A stretch of 64,000 bases of DNA from Plantago major. Its lineage: Eukaryota > Streptophyta > Magnoliopsida > Lamiales > Plantaginaceae. Both the position numbers and the translations under genes were made by a program. The stretch spans positions 87,062,414 to 87,126,413 of the forward strand of contig CM048839.1 in NCBI GenBank assembly GCA_026545765.1. Reading direction: 5' to 3'. The notes under the pieces are model-generated. The model saw only the letters and a list, made by a program, of their open reading frames with translations. It was not told the DNA's origin and ran no database searches. The first letter of the stretch is position 1; every line of letters begins with the position of its first letter. This document shows positions 44,601 through 57,619 of this stretch, piece after piece.

Positions 44601-45586
44601 TTCCCTACAGCGGAGTTATTAATGCCATAGCAGGAGGCCCAGCTGGAGGAGATAGCCGCAACGCAAGGGAAAGGACCGCACAACATCTGAGAAACAATGA
44701 TAGGGCCTATGCTCCACCGGCTTTGAAAGGAACAAATGCCATCACTTTCGATGATAGTGAAATTCCCCCACCAACGTCTGGTGGAGGAGATCTTAAAGAC
44801 CCTGATGTTCCTTTGGTCGTCTCTCTAGTCATCACCACTTATAAAGTCAACAAAGTACTTGTTAACACAGGAAGTTCCTCCAACGTCATCTCCAAGAGAA
44901 ATGTGGAACAAATGCACTTGGAAAATATTCAATACGGGCGAATATACACCTCCTTAATGGGATTCGGGGGCTCTATAGTTCGCCCCATTGGAAGTATACC
45001 CCTACAAGTCTCTATGGGAACCTTCCCCACAAGAGTGACTGAGACGATCCTCTTTGTGGTGGTCGATAGCACGTTCGACTATAACGTGATCTTGGGGCGC
45101 CCAGGACTCAACCAATTCAGAGCAATCGCATCTCCTCTACACAATAGGGTGAAGTTCCCTACCCCAAATGGTGTGGGAGAAGAAGTGGGCAATTTTAGGG
45201 AAGCATGGGAATGTTATATCATGTCAACCAGAGGAGCCTCAGCACCCATTCCTTCGGTCGCCAAAAGACCCAGGAGCCCTCCCCCTACGCCTCTTACCCC
45301 AGTGAGGGAGGAGATTGGGGCTGGGACGCTCAAAGAGAAGTTCCCCAAGACTGCAAGGATGGAGCCCCATGAAGTCTTAAAAGAAGTTCAATTGATTGTG
45401 GGAGACCCAGAGAAGATAACCCGGATCGGAACAGAGATGAGCGTTGAGGTAGAAATGAAGCTCGTCACCTGCCTTCGGTACAACCGCGATGTCTTCGCCT
45501 GGAGCACTGACGATCTTAAGGGGATAGACCCAAGGATTGCAGTTCACCGTCTGAACATTGATCCTACGGTAAAACATATCCGATAA
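44601..45586 (+). pseudogene. Tat protease region and linker to RT
   Basis: The retropepsin-like fold is centred at about 44800-45110 (VPLVVSLVITTYKVNKVLVN, then SSSNVIS, then TFDYNVILGRPGLNQF), a typical arrangement for Tat elements. The linker LVTCLRYNRDVFAWSTDDLK precedes the RT. It is part of a broken element. Confidence 0.8.
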
Positions 45587-46270
45587 AAGAGAAAGGACTT
45601 CGGACCTGTTGAAGATTCTATCATTGCAGGAGAAGTAGAAAGGTTAATGAAAGCAGGACACATTGAAGAAGTTAGATACTCCGACTGGGTCTGTAACGTG
45701 GTGCTCGTTGAGAAAGCTCCCGGGAAGTGGAGAATGTACAATGACTTAACTAGGCTCAACAAGTTTTGTCCAAAGGATCCTTACCCATTGCCCCGCATTG
45801 ACCAGTTAGTGGACTCCACCGCAGGATGTGCGCTCCTAAGCTTCATGGATGCCTATCAAGGCTTCTATCAAATCAGAATGGCTCAAGAGGACGTCAAAAA
45901 GACGGCCTTCTTTGCAGCAGGAGGAGGCTACTGTTTCAAAGTCATGCCATTCGGACTCAAGAACGCGGGCGCTACTTACCAACGATTGGTGAACAAGATG
46001 TTCAGAGAAGAGTTAGGCAAAACTATGAAAGTCTATGTGGACGACATGCTAGTAAAAAGTAAGACTGAAGAATATGTAGAGCACCTAAACAAATGCTTTT
46101 CCATCCTTAGGAAGTACGGAATGAAGCTGAATCCCGAGAAGTGCACGTTTGGCGTGAAGTGCTAGTAAAAAGTAAGACTGAAGAATATGTAGAGCACCTA
46201 AACAAATGCTTTTCCATCCTTAGGAAGTACGGAATGAAGCTGAATCCCGAGAAGTGCACGTTTGGCGTGA
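45587..46270 (+). pseudogene. Tat reverse transcriptase
   Basis: Ordered gypsy RT blocks: WVCNVVLVEKAPGKWRM, LSFMDAYQGFYQI, FKVMPFGLKNAGATYQRLV and the catalytic VYVDDMLVKS. It copies the RNA to cDNA. It is a broken fossil. Confidence 0.88.
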
Positions 46271-46870
46271 AGGGAGGAAAGTTCCTCGGATACATGGTCA
46301 CGGAGAGAGGCATCAGCGCCAACCCAGAAAAAATAAAAGCAATCCTGGACTTACCACAACCAAAGACAGTTAATGAAGTACAGAAGCTCCTTGGGAGGAT
46401 AATGGCTCTAAGCCGCTTCATCTCCAGGTCCGCCGAGAAGAACCTACCCTTCTTCAAAATCTTAAGGAAAGGAGACAAGTTCGAGTGGACAAAGGAATGT
46501 GAAGAGGCCTTGGATAGCTTGAAGACCTATCTCCTTTCACCTTCGCTCTTGTCCAAACCAGTAGAAGGTGAACCTCTCTACCTCTACTTAGCAACCACTG
46601 CCGAAGCCATGAGTTCCGTATTGGTGCGGATCCAGGGGAACGATCATATGCCGATCTACTACCTAAGCAAGGCCCTTGTAGGTGCCGAAGCTAGGTATGT
46701 TAAGATTGAGAAGTTAGCCTTCGTGCTAGTCTACACTGCCCGACGACTAAAGCCTTACTTCAAATCTCATCGAATTGTAGTCCTCACCAACGAGCCACTC
46801 AAGCATATCCTTGGTAAGACAGATCAATCAGGACGACTATCCAAGTGGGGATCGAATTAAGTGAATACGA
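46271..46870 (+). pseudogene. Tat RT connection and RNase H (first)
   Basis: GKFLGYMVTERGISANPEKI and LPQPKTVNEVQKLLGRIMAL end the RT thumb. The RNase H-like domain follows (EPLYLYLATTAEAMSSVLVR, IYYLSKALVGAEARY, RLKPYFKSHRIVVLTNEPL). It is a broken fossil. Confidence 0.85.
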
Positions 46871-47179
46871 TATCGGTATCAAGCTCCTTCAGCCAAGAAA
46901 GCTCAAGTCCTTGCCGACTTCCTGGTAGATTACCCCAAAGAAACAAAAGAAGAGACCAATAGTCCGCAAGGGGATATGAGCCATGTGATGCTCACTCAAG
47001 AGGAAGCCATCAAAGATGATGTCCAACTCCGGGCTAAGTATCAGGAACCCATGGACGACTCCCTGAGGGTGAGACACATGTTCCTCCTAGATGAAGTAGC
47101 CAACATCCCAACACCTGCATCTTCCGTCAAGAAGCAAGAAGACGGGTTAGTTTCCGCTCTCACGATGGAGACAAAACCT

Positions 47180-47574
47180 GAAGGCAAAAGATGTTGGACA
47201 CTGCAAGTAGACGGATCCTCTACTGGATGACTGGGAGGAATAGGAATTCTCCTTGAAAGCCCTGATGGTGCTAGGCTGGAATACACCATCACCCTCAACT
47301 TTAAGGTGTCAAACAACGAGGCCGAGTATGAGGCACTCCTTACCGACTTAAGAATGGCAAGGTCTCTCCAAGTAAAATGAATCAAAGCTTATACAGATTC
47401 TCAGCTTGTCAAGTCCCAGTTTCCGGGTCTTTCACCGCTAAAGGACCCAACATGATTAATTACTTGGAGCTCCTCAAGACAGAAGTTGCACACTTTGAAG
47501 TATTCACGCTGGAACAATTCAACAGGGAATGTAACGAGAAGGCCGACGCTCTTTCCAAGATGCCTCTGCCTTAG
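47180..47574 (+). pseudogene. Tat second RNase H (archaeal-type)
   Basis: WTLQVDGSSTG, GGIGILLESPDG, SNNEAEYEALL and AYTDSQLVKSQ are the ordered motifs of the extra RNase H that defines the Tat lineage. It lies between the first RNase H and integrase. It is a broken fossil. Confidence 0.85.
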
Positions 47575-47603
47575 GAATTTCGGACACAAGGAGTATCATC
47601 CTG

Positions 47604-48897
47604 ATGACTCTCACAGATTCTTCCCTGGCAAACCCCACTGGTCAAGTCTTCCTCTTAGGCTCCAAAAGGAGCTGGATGATCGACATATTTTGCTATCTCA
47701 AAGATGGCTCTCTACCATCAAACCCTAAAGAAGCAAGAAGGATCCTATGCCAAGCCAATTGGTACTTTATCCTGGGAGAGGATCTCTACAAAAGATCTTT
47801 CACCGGCACTCACATGAGATGCCTTGGACCCCACGAGGCAAAAACTGTTTTGGAAGAAATCCACGCGGGGAGTTGCGGTAGTCGCTCAGGGGGACGAACC
47901 TTGGCTCAGAAGGTCATAAGGCAGCGATACTATTGGCCTACCATTGATAAGGATGCTGCCAACTTCGCTCGTGCCTATGAAGACTTCCAATACTATGCCA
48001 ACATACCACATCGCCCAACTAACCCTATGATTCCGTCAATCATAGCTTGCCCGTTTGATCAATGGGGAATAGACATAGTTGGCCCCTTTCCCCGCGGTAT
48101 GCATCAAAAGAAGTTCCTTATTGTCGCAGTTGATTACTTCACCAAATGGGTTGATGCCGAAGCAGTGGCCACCATCACAGAGAGCCGAGTAAGGACCTTC
48201 ATTTGGAAGAACATCATCTGCCGCTTTGGACTTCCTAGATTCATAGTCTCCGATAATGGAGCACAATTCTTTGGAGCTAGGTTGAAAGAGTGGCTCCAAT
48301 CCTTCAAGATAGAACAGTGTTTCACTTCCGTTGGCTACCCTCAAGCCAACGGCCAAGTCGAAGCTACCAACAAAACCATTGTGAAGATTCTGGAAAAGAG
48401 GCTGAGAACTTCTCAAGACAACTGGGTAGATGATCTCGATGGAGTCCTGTGGGCACACCGGACAACAGCTCGCACCTTTACTCAGGATACACCCTTCGCA
48501 CTAGTCTATGGATCAGAAGCAGTCATCCCCTCTGAAATTGCTATGGAAACCCAAAGGATCCAACAATACCAACCCGCTGGAAATGAAATCGCAAGGATCT
48601 ACGACCTTGAGCTCCTCGAAGACAAAAGAAGCAAGGCACTAGCTAACATCCTCCGCTATCAAGCTGTCTACCCAGGCTTACAACAAACATGTTTTTCCCA
48701 AGGATATACAAGTCGCGGACTTAGTCCTCCGAAGAGCTGACATCTTGAGCAATGTTGGTAAACTCAAGCCCAAGTGGGAAGGACCCTACAAGGTCATTGG
48801 GGCTAGAATCAATGGAAACTTCGAGTTAGAGGATGATCAAGGAAGAGCCTTGAAGAGAACATGGAACGCTAATAACCTACAGAAGTTCTATGCCTAG
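47604..48897 (+). pseudogene. Tat integrase
   Basis: A zinc-binding N-terminal region is followed by YYWPTIDKDAANF and the catalytic core: QWGIDIVGPFPRG, VDYFTKWVDAEAV, RFIVSDNGAQFFG, GYPQANGQVEATNKTIVKIL, LWAHRTTARTFTQDTPF. The C-terminal domain ends with KPKWEGPYKVIGARINGNFE, a positive match to gypsy integrase tails without a chromodomain. The stop is at 48895-48897. It is part of a broken element. Confidence 0.88.
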
Positions 48898-49347
48898 AGT
48901 TACTTCCCTGAAGCATACAACGTCAGTTGCTAAGTTTTTATCGTTTTCTTTACCCGGCCTCGAAGCCCACCAGTTGTACTTGAATTTCCGTCAAATCAAT
49001 ACAACTTTTTTTGCAAAATAACTGCGCTATATACGAACAAGCACACTGCCTCGGACCCTTCAACGAGATCCGAGCCAATTGCGAAATAGATGACTGACAA
49101 ACCAACTTTTCGAGAGAATAAACTTATACAGCCAGTTCGGGCTAAGTAACATGACAAGCCGAAGAAAGAAATTGCAACACTCAGAAAAGAGTATTTCGTT
49201 TTTCTCAAAGTACAAATTACAAAGTTCGGACATGCCCGTCCGAGTCACATAAAGCAAAAGGAAAATCTATATCATTTTTTACAATAAGTACACGGTTCTT
49301 TGAGGGGTATCCAGCATCCGGAACGGACCAATCGTCTTCATTCCGAG
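48898..49347 (+). other. Tat 3' region, first part
   Basis: Non-coding sequence after integrase with several TCCGA/TCGGA words. It ends with CCGAG at 49343-49347, the target of the next insertion. Confidence 0.6.
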
Positions 49348-50720
49348 TGTGACACCCCAGATTTTAACATACCTTAGTATTTTTACACATGCATGCTTTT
49401 ACTTGTGTTAGTGTATTTGTATGAAAATATATTTGAATTATTTTAATTTGATTGTGTTATTGTTTTAGATGTTTATTATTTGTTTTAAAAGTCTATGTAA
49501 CTTGTCAATTTGTAATATGTATGGTTATTTATTTTGTACTTTTTTTAAAGAAGAGAAATTATTTTTGGTGTATTTTCCTACTTAAAAATGTGATTATTTT
49601 ATCCTTTAATTTGTTGGTGTAATTATTTGAAAATAATTTGATAGTCATCTCTTAAATTTATCTTTATGAATGATTAATGTGCCAAAACTTCTTTTTAATT
49701 GTCTAGCTTAATTCAGTACTTTATTTGTTTGCTTTGATTGATGTATAATGTGAAGAGTGCCATTTTAATTATGTATTTTAATGTATGTCATTATTTGTGT
49801 GGCTTGATTAGATTTAAAGATTAACTTCAATTGCCTTCATGTGAGTTCATTATATGTTATATTAATAGTAGTTAAGATAGAAGAAGTCTAAGAGTCTTTT
49901 TAATTATCTTATTTAAATGTAAGTCTTTATGTATGTGCTTTATTGATGAATAATGTGAAGTGTTAATTCTCTAATGAATACAAGTCTTTATGTATGTGCT
50001 TTATTGATAATTTATGTGAAGAGTCTTCCTTTTAATTAACTAATTTAATACAAACTAATTATATATGTTCTTTAATTGATTTATCATGTGAATAGTCACT
50101 TTTGAATTATGTAATGTACATGCATGTCTTATGTGTGTGGGGCTCTCTTAATGTTTTGAAATTAAAGTGTTATTTTATATTCATATATTTCAAAATACAA
50201 GAGTTTGGTAACTTGAGGTTTCTTTAATGAATGAAATATTTTTCTTTCTTTTTCATGTTACGATACGAAAGGTCGCTTGTAATGTCGAATGTCACACACA
50301 TGCTTTGTTTCGATCAACGTTCTAATTTTCTTTTCGTTTCTCTTTTATGTTTATTATGCATGTCTAAGTGTAATATTGCCTATGCATGTTCAATATTTTA
50401 AGTTTATTTGTTGCATATGCATGTGTAATTGTGAGTTCAATTTAATTGCTCTAAGTGCTGCATTTTTGGCGTGTCACATTTTATTTTTGTGTACAAATGA
50501 CCTATGTGATACCAAAAATGTTTTTGAACCTTTTTCCAACTAAAATATGATGATTTATCATTAGTTATTGTGTTTAAATGTTTGGAAAAGAAATTGATTG
50601 GCCACTCTTATGTTGGCACTTTTATTGTTGGTTTTATGTGAGTTTTAAGTTCAATTTAAGCCATTTAAATTGCCATTTATTTTTAGCTCTTCAACCCTTC
50701 CATCTCCACCAATTCTACCC

Positions 50721-50728
50721 TATAAATA
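50721..50728 (+). promoter_or_regulatory. TATA box of the non-coding element LTR
   Basis: CTACCCTATAAATAACCCC. The equivalent in the other LTR is at 54275-54282. Confidence 0.65.
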
Positions 50729-50894
50729 ACCCCTTGTTGCAGCCACTTTTACTCACAAAAATTCTGAATATTTTACTCCAAAAAAATCTTCAAGTACTAT
50801 TGTCTGTTTCTTTCAAGTTTGTATAGCTTGTTCTTCTTGCAAGTACTTTCATGGTTCTTACTCTTCTTAACCTTCAAAAGTGAGTGTTCTACAA

Positions 50895-50930
<36 letters not shown>

Positions 50931-51065
50931 TATTTTCAAAACCTGGAAGGTATTTTAATATGTTTTCAACTTATATATAAGTAATGCATGGTTTTCAAAA
51001 TGCACTTGCTATTGCATAAAAACCAAATCACAAAAGAATTTTAGCATGCTTCCGCTGATTTTGAA

Positions 51066-51068
<3 letters not shown>

Positions 51069-51133
<65 letters not shown>
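51069..51133. repeat. (TA)n microsatellite
   Basis: About 32 TA units in the 5' LTR. The 3' LTR lacks it at this place but has a longer run at about 54452-54486. Confidence 0.9.
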
Positions 51134-51136
<3 letters not shown>

Positions 51137-51891
51137 CATGATTGTTATATTGTTTTGATTATCGGTTCAAGAAAGATACGTACGTTTGGTTCAAGTTAAT
51201 TGGCTTGTAGTTTGGTCAGTTGTGTTTGGCGAGCTACCTGTCGGTTTCCTTTGCCCATTCCCTTTAAATCGAGTGATAGAAGCCTTCACTGATTCAGTTG
51301 GGTCGTAGAATTCCACCCAGATTATGGCGGTGGTCTGTTGGATAGTTTGATCGACTATCAGGGAGACATAAGGCATGTTTTACTGTGGGGTTATAAGGAG
51401 CGGCATGAAATAATGTTTTTCCGAAAAGTACATGTCATTGAAAGTATTTTCTATTTATGTTCTTCAATGTTTATTATTATGATTTTAATGAAAACTTCAC
51501 ACGAAAATCTTTGAACACTCATTGAGGTTTTTCTCACACTTGTTTTCATTCCCTTCCTTGTAGGTGAGATGGCGGTAAAGAATGAACAACCGATAAACAC
51601 AGCGAACTAAGAGAGTGGTTGGGATTTGGGATTTTTGTCAATGAAAATAATGTCTTTTTGTCTTTTTCAAAAACTCATGTCATTTCCAGTTATATTCTGT
51701 ATTTTTTAAAGATAAGAATGTTGAAAATATTGTGGTTTTAATTGCTGAATAAAATATATTTTTAATTCAACAACTTCAAACGAAAGGTTGTCTGTAACTT
51801 CCCATGTTTCACTAAACGTTTCGGCTATGCTTTCGCCCGACGTCCCGACTGAAATTCACTTCCTTTAAAAACCTAAAAGTCGGGCGTTACA

Positions 51892-52890
51892 AATGGTATC
51901 GGAGCCTAAGTTTTTTTTTCTTAGGTTAAGCCAGGATAGGGTCTTCGGACTTTGGGAAAAATTTGAGTGAGAAGTTTGCTGAGTTGCCGGTTGAACATTC
52001 TTTGCGCATTTCCGAAGTACCTTTTCTTACATTCTTACTTGACTTTCTTTTTATTCTTCTTTTTCTTCCGTGTTAGTCGATGTTTTTTTTTCCTACTCCT
52101 CATCTACTTTTTATTTTAATGATCATTGTTTCAAAGGCAGCAAACACTTACCTTTTGCATTTATGATCTTGTATGTTTTTTCTTGTTCTTGACTTTTAAT
52201 TGTAATATGCAAAAGTTGAACATGATTGTCACAATTTCTTCACTAGTTGTTTTTATTTGGTTACATATGCGTCAACTTGTGTTAATTGAATAGTTAAGAT
52301 TCTTGTTATTTGGTGGACACATGTGCATGGACTTCCAATATGATTTCTTAAGTTGGCTTCGTTTTTCTTGTTTATGTATGAAAGGTACGCAGTAACTTTG
52401 CAAGTGTTTTTGATGTTTCTATCGACGTTCCGACTACCTTTCGTTTCTCTAAAAAAAAGGAAGTCTAAAGTTTTTTTTTTTGTTTTGTAGTTTCCTGTTC
52501 AATGTGTTGTTTGCATGGAAAACTTCTATTTTTTCAAAAAATTTTCTTATGTCGAAAATTGTTTTAACGGTTTGAATTTGGGGACCAAATTCTTTTAAAG
52601 AGGGATGAGTGTAATACCCCAGTTTTTAAGTTAAACTTGGTATTTTTGGGTCTTGTATGATTTGTTAAAAGTGTGTTTATTTGTGCAAACATGTTTTAGA
52701 AAATTTTGAAGTTTGAATTTGGGGACCCAATTCTTTTAAGGAGGGGTGAGTGTAATACCCCAGTTTTTAAGTTAACTTGGTATTTTTGGGTCTTGTATGA
52801 TTTGATAAAACTGTGTTTATTTGTGCGAACATGTCTTAGAAAATTTTGAAGTGTGAATTTGGGGGCCAAATTCTTTTAAGGAGGGGTGAG
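51892..52890 (+). other. Interior of the non-coding element, with repeated polypurine/LTR-start junctions
   Basis: After the primer site the sequence is T-rich and has no ORF. At 52568-52890 a roughly 140-bp unit recurs: GGGGACC, then TTCTTTTAAGGAGGGGTGAG and TGTAATACCCCAG, twice, before the true junction with TGTGACACCCCAG at 52891. Confidence 0.8.
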
Positions 52891-54448
52891 TGTGACACCC
52901 CAGATTTTAACGTACCTTAGTATTTTTGCCCTTGCATGCTTTTACTTGTGTTAGTGTATTTGTATGAAAATATATTTTAATTATTTTAATTTGATTGTGT
53001 TATTGTTTTAGATGTTTATTATTTGTTTTAAAAGTCTATGTAACTTGTCAATTTATTGTAATATGTGTGGTTATTTATTTTGTACTTTTTTTAAAGAAGA
53101 AAAATTATTTTTGGTGTATTTTCCTACTTAAAAATGAGATTATTTTATCCTTTAATTTGTTGGTGTAATTATTTGAAAATAATTTGATAGTCATCTCTTA
53201 AATTTATCTTTATGAATGATTAATGTGCCAAGACATCTTTTTAATTGTCTAGCTTAATTTAGTACTTTATTTGTTTGCTTTGAATGATGTATAATGTGAA
53301 GAGTGCCATTTTAATTATGTATTTTAATGTATATCATTATTTGTGTAGCTTGTTAGATTTAAAGATTAACTTCAATTGTCTTCATGTGAGTTCATTATAT
53401 GTTATATTAATAGTAGTTATGTTAGAAGAAATCTAAGGTTCTTTTTAATTATCTTATTTAAATGTAAGTCTTTATGTATGTGCTTTATTGATGAATAATG
53501 TGAAGTATTAATTCTCTAATGAATACAAGTGTTTATGTATGTGCTTTATTGATGATTTATGTGAAGAGTCTTCCTTTTAATTAACTAATTCAATACAAGC
53601 TAATTATATATGTTCTTTGATTGATTTATAATGTGAAGAGTCACTTTTGAATTATGTAATGTACATGCATGTTTTATGTGTGTGGGGCTCTCTTAATGTT
53701 TTGAAATTAAAGTGTTATTTTATATTCATATATTTTAAAATACAAGAGTTTGGTAACTTGAGGTTTCTTTAATGAATGAAATATTTTTCTTTCTTTTTCA
53801 TGTTACGATACGAAAGGTCGCTTGTAATGTCGAATGTCACATGCTGTGTTTCAGCTATGTTTCGATCAACGTTCTGATTTTCTTTTCGTTTCTGTTTTAT
53901 GTTACTTATGCATATGTCTAAGTGTAATATTGTCTATGCATGTTCAATATTTTAAGTTTAATTGTTGCATATGCATGTGTAATTGTGAGTTCAATTTAAT
54001 TGCTCTAAGTGTTGCATTTTTGGTGTGTCACATTTTATTTTTTTGTACAAATGACCTATGTGATACCAAAAATGTTTTTAAACCTTTTCCCAACTAAAAT
54101 ATGATCATTTATCATTAGTTATTGTGTTTAAATGTTTGGAAAAGAAATTGATTGGCCTCTCTTATGTTGGCACTTTTATTGTTGGTTTTATGTGAGTTTT
54201 AAGTTCAATTTAAACCATTTAAATTGCCATTTATTTTTAGCACTTCAACCCTTCCATCTCCACCAATTCTACCCTATAAATACCCCCTTGTTGCAGCCAC
54301 TTTTACTCACAAAAATTCTGAATATTTTACTTCAAAAAAATCTTCAAGTACTATTGTCTTTTTCTTTCAAGTTTGTATAGCTTGTTCTTCTTGCAAGTAC
54401 TTTCATGGTTCTTACTCTTCTTAACCTTCAAAAGTGAGTGTTCTACAA

Positions 54449-54492
<44 letters not shown>

Positions 54493-55409
54493 GTATTATT
54501 TTCACCCTCGAAGGTATTTTAATATGTTTTCAACTTATATATAAGTAATGCATAGTTTTCAAAACGCATGTTCTATTGCATAAAAACCAAATCACGAAAG
54601 AATTTTAGCATGCTTCTGCTGATTTTGTAAGATACATATATATTTTCTTACATGATTGTTATTTTATTTTGATTGTCGGTTCAAGAAAGATACGTACGTT
54701 TGGTTCAGGTTAATTGGCTTGTAGTTTGGTCAGTTGTGTCTAGCGAGCTACCTGTCGGTTTCCTTTGCCCATTCCCTTTAAATCGAGTGATAGAAGCCTT
54801 CACTGATTTAGTTGGGTCGTAGAATTCCACCCCTGTACTATGGCAGGGTCCTGACTGGATAGTTTGATCGACTATCAGGGAGACATAAGGCCTGTTTTAC
54901 TGTGGGGTTATAAGGAGCGGCATGAAATAATATTTTTCCGAAAAGTACATGTTATTGAAAGTATTTTCTATTTATGTTCTTCAATGTTTATTATTATGAT
55001 TTTAATGAAAACTTCACACGAAAATCTTTGAACACTCATTGAGGTTTTTCTCACACTTGTTTTTATTCCCTTCCTTGTAGGTTAGATGGCGGTGAAGAAT
55101 GAACAACCGATAAACTCAGCGAACTAAGAGAGTGGTTGGGATTTGGGATTTTTGTCAATGAAAATAATGTCCTTTTGTCTTTTTCAAAAACTCATGTCAT
55201 TTCCAGTTATATTGTGTATTTTTTAAAGATAAGAATGTTGAAAATATTGTAGTTTTAATTGCTGAATAAAATATATTTTTAATTCAGCAACTTCAAACGA
55301 AAGGTTGTCTATAACTTCCCATGTTTCACTAAACATTTCGGCTATGCTTTCGCCCGATGTCCCGACTAAAATTCACTTCCTTTAAAAACCTAAAAGTCGG
55401 GGCGTTACA
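52891..55409 (+). repeat. 3' LTR of the non-coding element
   Basis: 2519 bp with the same order of features as the 5' LTR, and followed by the CCGAG duplication. Confidence 0.9.
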
Positions 55410-55414
55410 CCGAG

Positions 55415-57600
55415 CCTGAGCCTCCGAGTGGAACATGTACAGCATCCGTCCGGAGCAAACATGTTAGAGTGCCCTTTTTAGGAACAGCCCTGACGACCGA
55501 ACCATGAATCCTTTACAACGATCCTATGCGTTCCGAAGCAGAGTAGCCGGAAAATGGAGTCCACTCTCCGAACAAAGCTTATGACGATACAACAGCATCA
55601 GTCACTTCTTCCCAGTAACTCGAGGGAACCCTCACGGGAACCCCAATTACTGGAAACAAGTGACTAATGCGATCGGACCGACTTAAGATGATCCGAGCAC
55701 AATAGCAGTAAGATTCGGATGATAGAGACAAACAGTAAAAATAACTCATTTCCGAATGGCATGTCCGGGCCACCGAACAAAGGATAAGTTTGAATCCGAA
55801 CCGGAGTATCGGTGATACGGGGATGTAGTCAAACGGCCTTCTCAGACAATCCACATCTTCCACCACAACCACTTTCTGGTTTGTGCCCATCCACACCAGA
55901 AGAAAATGGTAAATGGTGGAAGGAGCAGGCAGCCCGAGCATTTGACTCTCCGAAGTAACAAGTGTGGTAATCCCTGGAACCAGCGAGCTAGTCCGCTTTC
56001 CCGGGGCTCAAGTTGTTGATACACACTACAGCCATGGAGAGAGAAGACTAGCACGGCGATCCGAGAGGAAGTACTTCCGAAAATGGTAAATAGTGGAAGG
56101 GGCAGGCAGCCCGAGGAATTGACTTTCCGAAGTAACAAGTGTTTGGAAATCCCTGGAACTAGCGAGCTATTCCGCTTCCCCGGGGCTGAAGTTAATACAC
56201 ACTACAGCCCCGCAGAAAGAAGAATAGCACGGCGACCCGAGGAAGATTCCTTCCGAGTGGCCCAATCTCGTCATCCCCAACATGGTCCGACCCAAAAGGC
56301 ATATTCGGACGTCCGAAGAACCCTCCGAGACGGATCAGTCAGGAACGGAGGAATCAACCTACTCGTTGAGATGTCCAGACCTAAGGATCCGAATCATCTA
56401 CTATGAAAGGGATGGAATGATCTGGCAAAAAGTCGTACAATCTAGAGGTATATATAGAAGTGAAGGACCAATCAAAACTCGCCACGTGGACCGTAACCGC
56501 TGGCTATGGGCTTGGGCCTAACACTTGGGCCAACCCGGCGACCCTTCGCAATTCCAGCCTTATTGACTGAATTATTTTGAACTATAACCCATTCGGATCC
56601 GTCAGTCCGAGCCTGTCATGATAACTTCAGTGACAACCATGATCCGTGCCAAGTCACTCAACTTTTTCTAAATGTGATTTGCATATCCGAACTAGTTCAC
56701 AAGTTAACAAGGTTAACAAGTTAACAAGGTTCGGAGCACCACATCGAGTCTCTACGGATCGAATAGGATTTGCACATCCGAACTAGTTCTACTTATTACA
56801 GATTTTGATAAGCCTACCTCATCGGTACGATTGGCATTTAAAAAGACCCGGACGAACACTTTACCCGTCCGAGGCCGGGTGGTCAATTTATTCGCTAAGA
56901 GTTGCCTTATTTCGGAAGCATTTGGTCTCGTTGACCGATGTCCGAACCAACGACACTTGCTTAAGCTACTGGTTTATTTTATAACCTAAGTACACAATTA
57001 AATACATGCATCTGAATAAGGAACAACACAAGTAGATGATGGAGCTGATCCGAGCCACCAATGAGCCCGAACCAGTGCAGTATATTTCCGGATAAAAGTT
57101 TTGAGACATTATTACCCAATTACAATCCATTCGGATTCATCAGTCCAAGGAGACTCGGACGACTCATGTTAAGCCCTAAGGATGACACTAGTTATTCAGT
57201 CCCGAACTAGTCTTGCTGGTCAAAGGTTCCCACCCTCCAATACCATCTTCAAACGACCGAGGTTTTAGTTCGGAGAGGAACATTGTGTATCCGAGCCAAA
57301 ATTGGGAATTGATAGCCGTTTAGTTAGGCACAAAATATGTTATTTCGTCGACCCGGATTAATCTTCTGACGTCCGAGGCAACATTACTTCTGGATTCAGC
57401 ATATGACAAATGCTAGAAACACAACGACATCCGACTAAGAAATCAACAAAATGCTAAAACGAGACAGCAAACACATCAAGCACATTGATACGATATAAGG
57501 AGATCCGAGGCACTTACGCACCCGGACCAATATGTGGTATTGGCAAAAGTAATTATCCAAGATAAAACACATCATCCGAATGATAAAAAGATTATCCAAG
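55415..57600 (+). other. Tat 3' region, second part
   Basis: No sense-strand gene. It is dense in TCCGA, TCGGA and CCGAG words. A segment near 55905-55985 is repeated near 56085-56170 (GGAAGG-GCAGGCAGCCCGAG, CTTTCC/CTCTCCGAAGTAACAAGTG). Confidence 0.6.
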
Positions 57601-57619
57601 ACAAGATAAACAATTTTTT

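Larger units (their letters stand above)
49348..51891 (+). repeat. 5' LTR of the non-coding element
   Basis: 2544 bp. TATAAATA at 50721-50728 is the likely promoter. Within 49730-50110 the phrase TTTATTGATGAATAATGTGAAG and variants recurs about four times. (TA)n runs lie at about 50903-50927 and 51069-51133. Confidence 0.9.
49348..55409 (+). mobile_element. Non-coding large-LTR retrotransposon (LARD-like, Del/Tekay-style ends)
   Basis: The LTRs are 49348-51891 and 52891-55409 (TGTGACACCCCAG to GGCGTTACA), flanked by a perfect duplication CCGAG at 49343-49347 and 55410-55414. The interior is only about 1 kb, with a primer site TGGTATCGGAGCC at 51894-51906 and a polypurine tract (TTTTAAGGAGGGGTGAG) before the second LTR. 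No gag or pol is present, so it must have used proteins from a Del/Tekay relative. By eye the LTRs are roughly 95-97% alike over sampled stretches, suggesting about one to two million years. It looks structurally whole. Confidence 0.93.

Noticed and set aside
50289-50826. Short plus-strand frames in the LTRs of the non-coding element
   Set aside because: They recur at the same place in both LTRs because the LTRs are copies, and they span the promoter region. No domain is seen.
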